DNA from: DAXETY01 sp051155755
GTDB taxonomy: Bacteria; Desulfobacterota; Desulfobacteria; Desulfobacterales; SG8-13
Assembly (NCBI GenBank): GCA_051155755.1
Contig: DAXETY010000145.1
Coordinates: 1 to 14,416, forward strand
DNA length: 14,416 nt
Direction: 5' to 3'
Part shown: piece after piece, positions 6,948 through 14,236 of the stretch
Position numbering within the stretch: the stretch's first letter is position 1
How the letters are laid out: each line of letters begins with the position of its first letter
Program-made: the position numbers and the translations under genes
Notes under the pieces: model-generated
What the model was told of the DNA's origin: nothing
What the model saw: only the letters and a program-made list of their open reading frames with translations
Database searches by the model: none

Positions 6948-6976
6948 ATTGTATTTAATTAGTATTACAAAGTCAA
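6948..6976 (-). promoter_or_regulatory. Strong sigma70 promoter of the RHH-PilZ gene, near-leaderless
   Basis: On the minus strand TTGACT, a 17-base spacer and TACAAT each differ from consensus by one base. The -10 box ends 8 bases before the ATG at 6939, so transcription should begin about 2 bases before the start codon. The spacer begins with TTGTAATAC, a sequence also found inside the promoter at 10822-10850. Confidence 0.7.
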
Positions 6977-7247
6977 ATTATTTCTGCAATACATGCCGGC
7001 AACCCCGATAAATATTTCCCAAACCGGCCGATACTCGACGGGTTGATGGATGCCGACCCAATCGGGCATGCCGGGGACCGATTCAAAGTGTTGACCTGCA
7101 AACCGCATTGTGATTGGCTACTACCCTGTACTTCGGCTCCGTATCATCGAAGCAGCGAACCGGCAAGGAAGATTCATGCGAACCATCCGCTTTGCGATGG
7201 GTTTCGCCAAACAATCTAACCGTGCAACCCTTGGCAATTCCCACCGG

Positions 7248-7256
7248 AAAGGAGGT
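7248..7256 (+). promoter_or_regulatory. Perfect Shine-Dalgarno deciding the GTG start of the AcuI-like gene
   Basis: AAAGGAGGT matches the anti-Shine-Dalgarno completely and sits 4 bases before GTG 7261. It is the strongest ribosome site in the window and rules out the ATG 49 codons upstream. Confidence 0.9.
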
Positions 7257-7260
7257 TTCC

Positions 7261-8265
7261 GTGAACCAATCGGCATTTAAAGCGATGATCGTAAATGAGA
7301 CGCCCGAGGGGCAATTCGACCGGAAAATTACCACCAAATCGTTCGATGACCTGCCGGACGGCGAAGTACTGATCCGGGTGCATTATTCGTCGCTCAACTA
7401 CAAGGACGCCCTTTCGGCCACCGGCAACAAGGGTGTGACGCGCAACTATCCGCACACCCCCGGCATCGATGCCGCCGGAGTCGTCGAAAGATGTCAAAGT
7501 GACGACTTTGAGAAGGGCGAATCCGTTCTGATCACCGGTTATGATCTCGGAATGAACACCAGCGGTGGATTTGCCGAATACATCCGGGTACCGGCCGGGT
7601 GGGTCGTGCGCCTGCCGCAAAACCTGAGCTTGCGGGAAAGCATGATCTACGGCACCGCCGGATTCACCGCGGCGTTGTCGGCTCATAAATTGATCGAAAG
7701 CGGTGTCACTCCGAAAGACGGTGAAGTTCTGGTAACCGGAGCCAGCGGCGGTGTCGGCAGCCTCGCCGTTGCACTTCTGGCGAAAATCGGCTTCCCGGTC
7801 GTGGCCGTCAGCGGCAAACCGGATGCAGCCGACTTTCTGAAGGAACTCGGCGCCACGGAAATCATCAGTCGCGAGCAGGCGGCGGATTCGTCCGGCAAGC
7901 CGCTGCTGAAGGGCAGATGGGCCGGTGTGGTGGATACGGTCGGCGGAGACATACTGGCCACGGCAATCAAATCCACCGCCTACGGCGGCGCGGTCACTTG
8001 TTGCGGACTGGTTGCGTCTCCAAAGCTGTCGACAACCGTATTTCCCTTCATATTGCGCAGCGTAAGCCTGCTGGGCATCGAATCGGTGGATTGTCCGATG
8101 AGCTTGCGCCGGCAGATATGGGACAAACTGGCCGGTGATTGGAAAATTGCGAACCTGCAGCAACTGGCCCGCGAAATCTCACTGGCGGATTTGGACGCCA
8201 AAATCGACGAAATCCTGCAGGGAAAATCAAAGGGACGCTACGTGGTCAAGGTGGCGGAATCCTGA
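7261..8265 (+). CDS. acuI: Acrylyl-CoA reductase (NADPH) / YhdH-AcuI family oxidoreductase
   Basis: This 334-residue zinc-independent medium-chain reductase has the length of AcuI and YhdH (about 325-330). Characterised members reduce acrylyl-CoA to propionyl-CoA with NADPH, protecting cells from this toxic electrophile in DMSP, acrylate or 3-hydroxypropionate metabolism. Visible family motifs are SSLNYKDALSATG (43-55), HTPGIDAAGVV (65-75), and the NADPH-binding VTGASGGVG (158-166). VDTVGGD follows, and the end KGRYVVKV is typical. Zinc-binding cysteines of alcohol dehydrogenases are absent. It stands alone: divergent from the RHH-PilZ gene and convergent with the DUF4388 gene. Without DMSP-lyase or propionate genes nearby the physiological substrate is uncertain, and a quinone oxidoreductase-like role cannot be excluded. 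Confidence 0.88.
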   Translation: MNQSAFKAMIVNETPEGQFDRKITTKSFDDLPDGEVLIRVHYSSLNYKDALSATGNKGVTRNYPHTPGIDAAGVVERCQSDDFEKGESVLITGYDLGMNTSGGFAEYIRVPAGWVVRLPQNLSLRESMIYGTAGFTAALSAHKLIESGVTPKDGEVLVTGASGGVGSLAVALLAKIGFPVVAVSGKPDAADFLKELGATEIISREQAADSSGKPLLKGRWAGVVDTVGGDILATAIKSTAYGGAVTCCGLVASPKLSTTVFPFILRSVSLLGIESVDCPMSLRRQIWDKLAGDWKIANLQQLAREISLADLDAKIDEILQGKSKGRYVVKVAES

Positions 8266-8295
8266 AAAAGTCTACGCTTTCAAGGTCCATGCAAC

Positions 8296-8319
8296 GTCGC
8301 CGTGATTGACCTCGGCGGC
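8296..8319. terminator. Weak hairpin between convergent genes
   Basis: GTCGCCG and CGGCGGC form a 7-bp stem (one G-U on one strand) with a 10-base loop. It lies in the 91-base gap between the convergent AcuI-like and DUF4388 genes. There is no T-tract on either side, so it is only a possible bidirectional terminator. Confidence 0.25.
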
Positions 8320-8356
8320 AGGTTAGACGCTCCAATGCGCCGCATGATTCGCCTTT

Positions 8357-10798
8357 TCAGGGTCGCACCGCACGGACGGACCCGCATTCACCGGGATCTT
8401 TCTGGATGCGCGTAAAACCGGGCTCCGGTGTCGAGGTGACCACCAGTGCTTTCTTGTGATAGCCCTTCACCAGGACTTCCGAAGACCAGTACCAGGGCGC
8501 GCTGCCGCCGGTTAAAAACGGCTCCGTTTTGTAGAGCGCGGCGAGTTCGCTGACGAAAGGCATCCGCCAGTCCTTGTATCCGCCGGTCTCCAGCTGATTT
8601 ACGTATCGTTTGGCGGCTTCGAAATCCAGGCAGCCGTTCAGGGCGGCGGTCGAATCGAGCAGTACCCAGCGTTTGCCGCTGTTGCGATCGGTAAACGTGC
8701 CGTCGTTGTTCTGGATAAAACGCGAGCCGGCCGCGGCAATGGAAGCCCTCATCTGCGCCTCCTGCGACTCCAGGCGCTGCTGTTCGCGGGTCCGGGCTTG
8801 CTGCTGTCGGCGGCGTTCCTCTTCGATGCGGCTCTGGTAAAGCATCCGATTTTCCTGTTGCAGCCCGATCAGCATTTCCCCAGCCTGGTCGGTAAACCGG
8901 CCGTTCGGATTCTGTCGAATGTAATTGCTCAACTGGCTGATTCGGTCCGTCAACGAATAATCGCTGTTCTGGACGTATCCCAGAACGGCTTCCCATTCAC
9001 GATTCTGCCGAATATTCTCATTCAGCATGGCAATTTTTTCCTGGATCCGTTCAATCTGGCTATTGTAGGGATTGGCTTCCAGGTATTCGACCAGAACCTG
9101 TTTGGCCCGCTCATATCGATTGCCGAATTTGTGCACCTGATCCATGAGCGTGGCGACCTCCTTTTTGTCAAGCATGACATTGCGGAGGTTTTCAACTTCA
9201 TCGGTTCGGTGATCGCCTTCAAAATAATTCAAAAAGTTTTTGGCCAGCAGGATGCAGGTGTCCCAATTCTGCAATTCATCGCAGCGGGAAATTTCTTTCA
9301 CCAGGTGGGCGTAATACTCCTGGCTCATATCGGCGATCCGGGATTCCACCTCGGATTTGTGCCGCCCGTAAGGATGTTTCATCAGGTAATTCAGATAGGC
9401 TTCGATGCGATTTTCGTAGTCGAGCTGGCTGGCGGTGTTGAGCCGGGCAAAGTCCACATCGTCGATGACGTCCGGAATCTCGTTCAGCTTTAATTGGATA
9501 TCCCCGTAAAACCGGGTGCCCGGATGGGCATCCAGAAATTCGTTATACAGACGGGTGGCTTCGGTCTCGTAATTTTCATCGATGGGTAGATTCGAAACGG
9601 CCTCCAGTGTTTCCTCATAGTGCCGTTTGGTCTTCATCACCTGTACCTGTTCCAGATTTTCGCGGGCGAGCGCCCGAAATTCATAATTTTCCGGATACGA
9701 ATCGATGAAATACTGCAGCAGAAGCTCTTTTTCATAAGGACTTTCCAGGGCTTCGACCTGCTCGAGGACCCGATAATATTCGGCCTCGACCTGCCCGGAC
9801 TTCAGCCAGCCCAGACTCAAAAAGGCACCGATGGTCACAATCAATACCGCCAGCACGCTGACGCCGATGATCAGCGTCCAGGGCCGGTCGGCTTTGGCCG
9901 GCTTTCCGTTTCGGAAGAGACGCGTTCGGTCAGCCGAAACCATCGAAGCCCCGTTCGCACTGGACGCTCTCGATGGGGGTCGACTGCCCTGGGTCTTACG
10001 TCTGCGCAGGGCCTCGGAAAGAATGTCGACCAGCGGCATGTCGATTTCTTTGGTTTTGCGCAGCGCCGCGTCGCGGATTTCGATGCTCGGATTGTCCCAG
10101 CTGATGATTTCGTAGGCGGCTTCGCTCTTTGCCAACTCTCCGGTCTCGGCGGCAAACATTTTGCCGTCTCTCAAATACAGGTTGCCCAACGCACCGTCCT
10201 TGCGAACCTCGAGCGTGCAGGTGATTTTCTCCAGCAGTGCCATGTGCAGGAAAGACGGCAGGCTGATTCCCTGTATGTTTCCCGCTCCGCTGGACAGTTC
10301 TTCAAACACTTTTTTGTTCAGCACCCTGGATTTGGCCAGCTTCTCGAAATTAACCACTTCCTTGGAGGACATTTTATTGCCGACATAACCGAGATGAACG
10401 GTAATTCGATCTTGGGATTTTTGCCAGGGCCATAGCGCCCCGTAGAAGAAGCCATTTCGGGTTTTGCGCATAAACAGGGTCTGCTCCTTGCGAACCCCGT
10501 TCAAATATTTGATGACCGGATGAAGTTTCAACTTCAACGGCAGGGATTTGCCGGCCATTTTTTGGGGTGCACCGAAAAAGCCTTCCAGCTGCCGGCAGAG
10601 AGCGGCGACATCCCGTCCGCTGGATACAGCCTGGTAGATGCTGCGTGTCACCTCATAGGGAGTCCGTTGCATGTTGGGCAGCGTCTCTAATAACTCTACC
10701 AGGGTCAAAAAATCCCGCATGATGTTGAGATTGATGCGCAGTTCGATCAGTTCTTTGCTTTCAGATTTGTTTCCGGCAAATGCGGCTTGTACGACCAT
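8357..10798 (-). CDS. DUF4388 - transmembrane - TPR-like repeats - DUF1566 (Lcl) protein
   Basis: This 813-residue single-pass membrane protein has several parts. Residues 1-170 are a soluble region I do not recognise. Residues about 175-265 are a DUF4388 (PatA-type) domain (GISLPSFLHMALLEK, then GALGNLYLRDGKMFAAETG). A basic Ser/Arg linker leads to one membrane helix at 307-330, so the N-terminal part should be cytoplasmic. Residues 340-640 hold at least five degenerate TPR-like helical repeats marked by FLDAHPGTRFY, YLMKHPYGRH, FLNYFEGDHR, YLEANPYNS and YIRQNPNGRF. A Gln/Arg-rich coiled coil spans about 645-690. The C-terminus (695-812) is a DUF1566/Lcl domain, with opening FTDRNSGKRWV, DWRMPFVSEL and PWYWSSEV. 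DUF4388 occurs in signalling and gliding proteins; DUF1566 in exported or surface proteins. The layout suggests transmission across the inner membrane, with no known ligand. AGGTG six bases before ATG 10798 supports this start. Confidence 0.85.
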   Translation of the reverse strand: MVVQAAFAGNKSESKELIELRINLNIMRDFLTLVELLETLPNMQRTPYEVTRSIYQAVSSGRDVAALCRQLEGFFGAPQKMAGKSLPLKLKLHPVIKYLNGVRKEQTLFMRKTRNGFFYGALWPWQKSQDRITVHLGYVGNKMSSKEVVNFEKLAKSRVLNKKVFEELSSGAGNIQGISLPSFLHMALLEKITCTLEVRKDGALGNLYLRDGKMFAAETGELAKSEAAYEIISWDNPSIEIRDAALRKTKEIDMPLVDILSEALRRRKTQGSRPPSRASSANGASMVSADRTRLFRNGKPAKADRPWTLIIGVSVLAVLIVTIGAFLSLGWLKSGQVEAEYYRVLEQVEALESPYEKELLLQYFIDSYPENYEFRALARENLEQVQVMKTKRHYEETLEAVSNLPIDENYETEATRLYNEFLDAHPGTRFYGDIQLKLNEIPDVIDDVDFARLNTASQLDYENRIEAYLNYLMKHPYGRHKSEVESRIADMSQEYYAHLVKEISRCDELQNWDTCILLAKNFLNYFEGDHRTDEVENLRNVMLDKKEVATLMDQVHKFGNRYERAKQVLVEYLEANPYNSQIERIQEKIAMLNENIRQNREWEAVLGYVQNSDYSLTDRISQLSNYIRQNPNGRFTDQAGEMLIGLQQENRMLYQSRIEEERRRQQQARTREQQRLESQEAQMRASIAAAGSRFIQNNDGTFTDRNSGKRWVLLDSTAALNGCLDFEAAKRYVNQLETGGYKDWRMPFVSELAALYKTEPFLTGGSAPWYWSSEVLVKGYHKKALVVTSTPEPGFTRIQKDPGECGSVRAVRP

Positions 10799-10821
10799 AA
10801 TTCACACCTGTAAATGCTTTT

Positions 10822-10850
10822 GATATATAATGTATTACAATCTGTGTAAA
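10822..10850 (-). promoter_or_regulatory. Candidate promoter of the DUF4388-DUF1566 gene
   Basis: On the minus strand TTTACA, a 17-base spacer and TATATC precede ATG 10798, with a predicted leader of about 17 bases that still contains AGGTG. The spacer carries TTGTAATACATTAT (10827-10840 on the other strand), related to the RHH-PilZ promoter. Confidence 0.45.
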
Positions 10851-10870
10851 AAAAGATCCGTTTTTCAGGA

Positions 10871-10899
10871 TTGAAAACCGGACTTCGCAAGGATACGAT
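10871..10899 (+). promoter_or_regulatory. Possible promoter of the beta-CASP/DUF1786 operon
   Basis: TTGAAA, 17 bases and TACGAT point rightwards, about 190 bases before the nuclease gene. The -35 overlaps the right arm of a near-perfect hairpin (10858-10881, 9 of 10 pairs, loop GGAT) lying between the divergent promoters. The -10 is poor, so this is tentative. Confidence 0.3.
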
Positions 10900-11014
10900 G
10901 CGGACTTACATTCGCGCAACAGGGGCAGGTTCGTCCCTGCCACCGATAACAATCTTTATTATTTTAGCCGAATTTGCCCCAAGATTCAAGCTTGCTGATA
11001 GAGCGACGGTTGGA

Positions 11015-11042
11015 AACGACCATTCATTTTCCAATGATCGTT
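11015..11042 (+). promoter_or_regulatory. Leader hairpin upstream of the beta-CASP nuclease
   Basis: AACGACCATT and AATGATCGTT are complementary at 9 of 10 positions around an 8-base loop, ending 48 bases before the nuclease ATG. It may be a leader RNA structure or a dyad operator. Leader hairpins are common autoregulatory targets for RNase E- and J-type enzymes, but that link here is speculative. Confidence 0.35.
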
Positions 11043-11090
11043 GGCCACGACTGAAAGACCGTCTCGATCACCGCTACGGAGGACATTCCC

Positions 11091-12668
11091 ATGAATGTAA
11101 CTTTTTATGGTGCAGCCCGCGAGGTGACCGGATCGATGCACTTGTTGAACACCTCCCGGGACCGCATTTTGTTCGATTGCGGCATGTTTCAGGGCAAGCG
11201 CAAAGAAAGTGAAGCCAAAAACCGGGTGCTTCCGTTCGACCCTCGAATTTTGAGCAACATGGTGCTATCGCATGCCCACATCGATCACTCCGGCAGAATC
11301 CCGCTGCTGGTCAAGGAAGGATTTCAAGGCCGGATCTGTTGTACCCGGGCGACGGCGGCTGCCAGCGAATACCTGCTGCTCGATTCGGCGAATATTCAAC
11401 AATCCGATGCCGCGTATCTAAACTACAAGAGTCTTCGGGGAACCCTGTCTAAGATCAAACCTTCGGCTCGCAAAAAACTGGGCACGGCCGGTTCCATGAA
11501 GGAGATCAAGAAAATTCTGAAAAAAAACCGGCATGAATTGGACACCGCCGTAATCGACGCCCTGATGGATCAGTTGCATATGCACCGGGTTCAGCCGCTT
11601 TACACCGTTGCGGATGCCCGCGCCGCACTTGAGCAATTCGACGGCTATCCCTATCGATTTCCGGTGCAAATCGGCAAAGAAACCGAATGCACACTTTACG
11701 ACGCCGGCCACATTCTGGGCTCCTCCATGGTTGTGATCCGTGCCGGTGATAACAACCGCACCCGCACGCTTTTCTTCTCCGGGGATCTGGGGCGATTCGA
11801 CAAGCCGATCATCCGCGACCCGACGTTGCAATTCGATCCGAGCCATCGCGAAGTGGACTTGATGATCATGGAAAGCACCTACGGAGATCGCTTGCACGAG
11901 CCGGTCGGGGAACTCAAGCCCCAGCTTCAGAAAGTGTTGACCGAAACCCATGCCCGGGGTGGAAGTGTTCTGATCCCGGCCTTTGCCTTCGGTCGTACAC
12001 AGGAATTGTTGTATGTGCTCCACGAACTCTACGCATCCCGCGAAGTGCCGCGGATGCCCGTCTTTGTCGACAGCCCGCTGGCCGTAAATCTTACGCGGGT
12101 GTTCGGCGAACACCCGGAACTTTATGACCGCAATGCCCACGAAGATTTTCTGCAAAACGGCAAGAACCCGTTTTATTTCGACCAAATTCACTTCATCTCA
12201 TCGGTACAGGAATCCATGGCGCTGAACCGTTCCAGGAAACCGCACGTGGTGTTGGCAGCCTCCGGAATGTGTGAAGGTGGACGCATTCTGCATCACCTGC
12301 GCTACAAAATACATAATGAAAAAAATACCATTCTGATCGTCGGCTTCATGGCCAGAAACACCCTGGGACGCAGGATTCTGGAAGAAGGGACCGCCTATGA
12401 ACAAAGCGGACGCAGCGGCCCCGCCCCGAAACTCCGCTTTCTGAACAAGGAATATCCCTTGAGAGCCCGTGTGACCAGTATCGGCGGATTCAGCGCCCAC
12501 GGTGATCAGAAAGAGTTGCTGCGTTTCTTGCGGGAATCGAATTTGAATATAAAAAAAATTGCCGTTGTTCACGGTGAGGAAGATCAATGTACCGCCTTTG
12601 CACGCCGTCTGCAGGCGGAAGGCTATCGGACGGTGGTCCCCAAGCAGGGGGAAAGCCTCTCTTTGTAA
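11091..12668 (+). CDS. Beta-CASP metallo-beta-lactamase RNase (CPSF-73/RNase J-like)
   Basis: This 525-residue cytosolic protein has all metal ligands of a two-zinc metallo-beta-lactamase nuclease: HAHIDH at 61-66, H207 (YDAGHILGSS), D232 (FFSGDLG) and H494 (VVHGEED). The beta-CASP motifs are also present: motif A E261 (ESTYGDR), motif B H470 (FSAHGD), motif C H494, plus LAASGMCEGGR at 388-398. Such enzymes are RNA endo- or exonucleases of the COG1236 type and act in RNA processing. It is longer than usual (typically about 455-470), owing to an insertion near residues 105-180 that is rich in lysine at 112-146 (SKIKPSARKK, KEIKKILKKNRHE) and might contact RNA. GGAGG eight bases before the ATG fixes the start. 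The DUF1786 gene follows after 67 bases on the same strand, so they probably form an operon. Confidence 0.9.
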   Translation: MNVTFYGAAREVTGSMHLLNTSRDRILFDCGMFQGKRKESEAKNRVLPFDPRILSNMVLSHAHIDHSGRIPLLVKEGFQGRICCTRATAAASEYLLLDSANIQQSDAAYLNYKSLRGTLSKIKPSARKKLGTAGSMKEIKKILKKNRHELDTAVIDALMDQLHMHRVQPLYTVADARAALEQFDGYPYRFPVQIGKETECTLYDAGHILGSSMVVIRAGDNNRTRTLFFSGDLGRFDKPIIRDPTLQFDPSHREVDLMIMESTYGDRLHEPVGELKPQLQKVLTETHARGGSVLIPAFAFGRTQELLYVLHELYASREVPRMPVFVDSPLAVNLTRVFGEHPELYDRNAHEDFLQNGKNPFYFDQIHFISSVQESMALNRSRKPHVVLAASGMCEGGRILHHLRYKIHNEKNTILIVGFMARNTLGRRILEEGTAYEQSGRSGPAPKLRFLNKEYPLRARVTSIGGFSAHGDQKELLRFLRESNLNIKKIAVVHGEEDQCTAFARRLQAEGYRTVVPKQGESLSL

Positions 12669-12735
12669 AAAATGAATATTTTTGCACAAATTGAACCGCT
12701 CGGTGCGGGGAACAGGTCGAGCGCGGAGGAAACCC

Positions 12736-13812
12736 ATGAGTCGATATCTCCTGATGGACATCGGAGCCGGCACGATGGATCTGCTCTATTTCGATACAAA
12801 CCTTGGTCAGCCCTACAAGGCCGTTGTTCGTTCTCCGGTGCGTACCGTAGCCGAAAAAGCCGAAGCGCTGGCCGGCGACCTCGTTGTGACCGGTGGTGAA
12901 ATGGGCGGCGGACCCATCACCGACGTACTGCGTCGGCGCAGCCGGCAATTCAAGGTCACCATGTCCGCCTCGGCGGCGGCCACGCTCCATCATGATGTGG
13001 AACGGGTGCAAAGCTGGGGAATCCAGATTGTCGACTGCGAAACGGCCGAAGCGCTGGCCCGCAATTCCAAAACGGCCCACCTGCATCTGCAAGACCTGGA
13101 ATTGGCGCGCATTCGATCCATTGTCGAAACCTTCGGGGTGCCGTTCGATTTCGACATCGTGGCCGCCTGTGCCCAGGACCACGGTGTCCCGCCCACCGGT
13201 GTTTCCCACCTGGAATACCGCCATCTTCTGCAGTGTCGCATCCTCGATCAAACGCCCTACCCGCATGCCATGCTTTACGACGGCAGCAAGGTACCGCCGG
13301 CCTTCAATCGACTCGCCAGCCTGGCCCACAGCGCCGCCGCCCTGCCCACCCGGGAGGTCTATGTGATGGACAGCGGAATGGCCGCGATTCTGGGCGCTTC
13401 AATGGATGCTTCGGTTCAACCGGGCACAAAGACACTGGTGTTGGATGTGGCCACCTCCCATACGGTCGGTGCCGCTCTGGAAGGCCAAGAAATCGCGGGC
13501 TTTTTCGAATACCACACCCGCGATATCACCCTGGAGCGGCTGGAAGCGCTGCTGAAAGATCTGGCCGAGGGAAAACTGGAACACAAGCGGATTCTGGCTG
13601 AAGGCGGTCATGGGGCCTACATGCGAAAACCCATCCATCTCGATGCAGTTTCTTCGATCGTGGCAACCGGGCCGAAAAGAGCTTTATTGAAACCGTCCCG
13701 CTTGCCGATCCGGGCCGGCGCCCCCTGGGGAGACAACATGATGACCGGAACCGTCGGGCTGCTGGAGGCCGTACGCAGGTACAAAAAACTTCCGCAACTG
13801 GATTATGATTGA
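12736..13812 (+). CDS. DUF1786 family protein (ASKHA-like fold)
   Basis: This 358-residue protein belongs to DUF1786, a family annotated in Pfam as putative pyruvate formate-lyase-activating enzyme and found mostly in archaea and some anaerobic bacteria. The radical-SAM CxxxCxxC motif of real activases is absent, so that name is misleading. Instead it begins RYLLMDIGAGTMDLLYFD (D8-D15), which resembles the phosphate-1 loop of the actin/sugar-kinase/Hsp70 superfamily. A second candidate phosphate loop is LVLDVATSHTVGAAL (234-248), and EGGHGAYM (289-296) is a glycine-rich segment near the end. An ATP- or sugar-binding function is inference. GGAGG seven bases before ATG 12736 fixes the start; the frame is open 18 codons further but that part is unsupported. 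The upstream nuclease gene is probably co-transcribed. No metabolic partner is visible here. Confidence 0.82.
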   Translation: MSRYLLMDIGAGTMDLLYFDTNLGQPYKAVVRSPVRTVAEKAEALAGDLVVTGGEMGGGPITDVLRRRSRQFKVTMSASAAATLHHDVERVQSWGIQIVDCETAEALARNSKTAHLHLQDLELARIRSIVETFGVPFDFDIVAACAQDHGVPPTGVSHLEYRHLLQCRILDQTPYPHAMLYDGSKVPPAFNRLASLAHSAAALPTREVYVMDSGMAAILGASMDASVQPGTKTLVLDVATSHTVGAALEGQEIAGFFEYHTRDITLERLEALLKDLAEGKLEHKRILAEGGHGAYMRKPIHLDAVSSIVATGPKRALLKPSRLPIRAGAPWGDNMMTGTVGLLEAVRRYKKLPQLDYD

Positions 13813-14236
13813 AATCGCCACTCGCCCGTTACACCGATGGGTTTTCCCGGATCCCTGCCATACAATTGCCCGCCATCGGAACCGGTCTGGCAACCTGCAG
13901 CGGCTTCCGGCATTTGTGCCGTTGCCGAAGACGATCCGGTCTTGACGCGAAAACACGCTTGACATAGGCTGGCAGCCTGGATCAACGATCACCCAAACCG
14001 GTCGGCGCCGGGAATCCCGACCCCGATTCCAGGCAACGGTAACTCCTGAAATACGCACGGGTCGATTCAAAAGCACCGTTGTGACACCTAAGTCGAGCGT
14101 TTCAAATTTTCAAAATGAAAATCGGGCCCGGCCATGTTTTCATACCGGGCCCGCTGTCTCGCAATGGATGGATTGCCGCGGCACCCGGCCTTACCGGTCA
14201 GTCCGTTCAAGCCATCGGGGAATATGGAGGCATCCA
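13813..14236. other. Intergenic region upstream of the Rrf2 gene
   Basis: I find no convincing gene in this 424-base gap. TTGACA at 13959-13964 is a perfect -35 box, followed at 13966-13978 by the dyad AGGCT-GGC-AGCCT, but no -10 box fits at 16-18 bases. Two hairpins lie at 14107-14123 (ATTTTC-AAAAT-GAAAAT) and 14124-14154. The 60-residue leftward frame at 13803-13985 starts with TTG, lacks a ribosome site and resembles nothing I know. Confidence 0.5.
14124..14154. terminator. Strong GC hairpin between the DUF1786 and Rrf2 genes
   Basis: CGGGCCCGG and CCGGGCCCG form a perfect 9-bp GC stem, and ATG-TTTT-CAT inside the loop can extend it. On the minus strand it is followed by ATTTTCATTTT, a terminator-like tail. 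On the plus strand no T-run follows. No leftward gene is visible to be terminated, unless it lies beyond the window, so for the rightward operon it may be a 3'-end stabiliser or a leader element of the Rrf2 gene. Confidence 0.5.

Larger units (their letters stand above)
6940..7260. other. Divergent intergenic region between the RHH-PilZ and AcuI-like genes
   Basis: This 321-base region holds the leftward promoter at 6948-6976 and a hairpin at 7050-7069 (ATGCC-GA arm against TCG-GGCAT, one bulge, loop CCCAA). TTGACC at 7091 could be a -35 box for the rightward gene, but no convincing -10 follows it. The AcuI-like frame is open back to 7114; that extension has no resemblance to the family and is taken as non-coding. 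Confidence 0.5.

Noticed and set aside
7114..7260. Upstream extension of the AcuI-like frame to an ATG
   Set aside because: The extra 49 residues are not family-like, and the perfect Shine-Dalgarno points to GTG 7261.
9620..10435. Rightward 271-codon frame opposite the DUF4388 gene
   Set aside because: It is an antisense shadow of a long gene with recognisable domains and a membrane helix.
12736..13812. Pyruvate formate-lyase-activating enzyme
   Set aside because: The family label exists, but there is no radical-SAM cysteine motif. An ASKHA-like loop fits better.
13803..13985. Leftward 60-codon frame with two cysteines after the DUF1786 gene
   Set aside because: It starts with TTG, has no ribosome site, overlaps the end of the DUF1786 gene and matches nothing known to me.
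13684..14076. Leftward 130-codon frame overlapping the DUF1786 3' end
   Set aside because: A third of it is antisense to conserved DUF1786 sequence; composition and content look non-coding.
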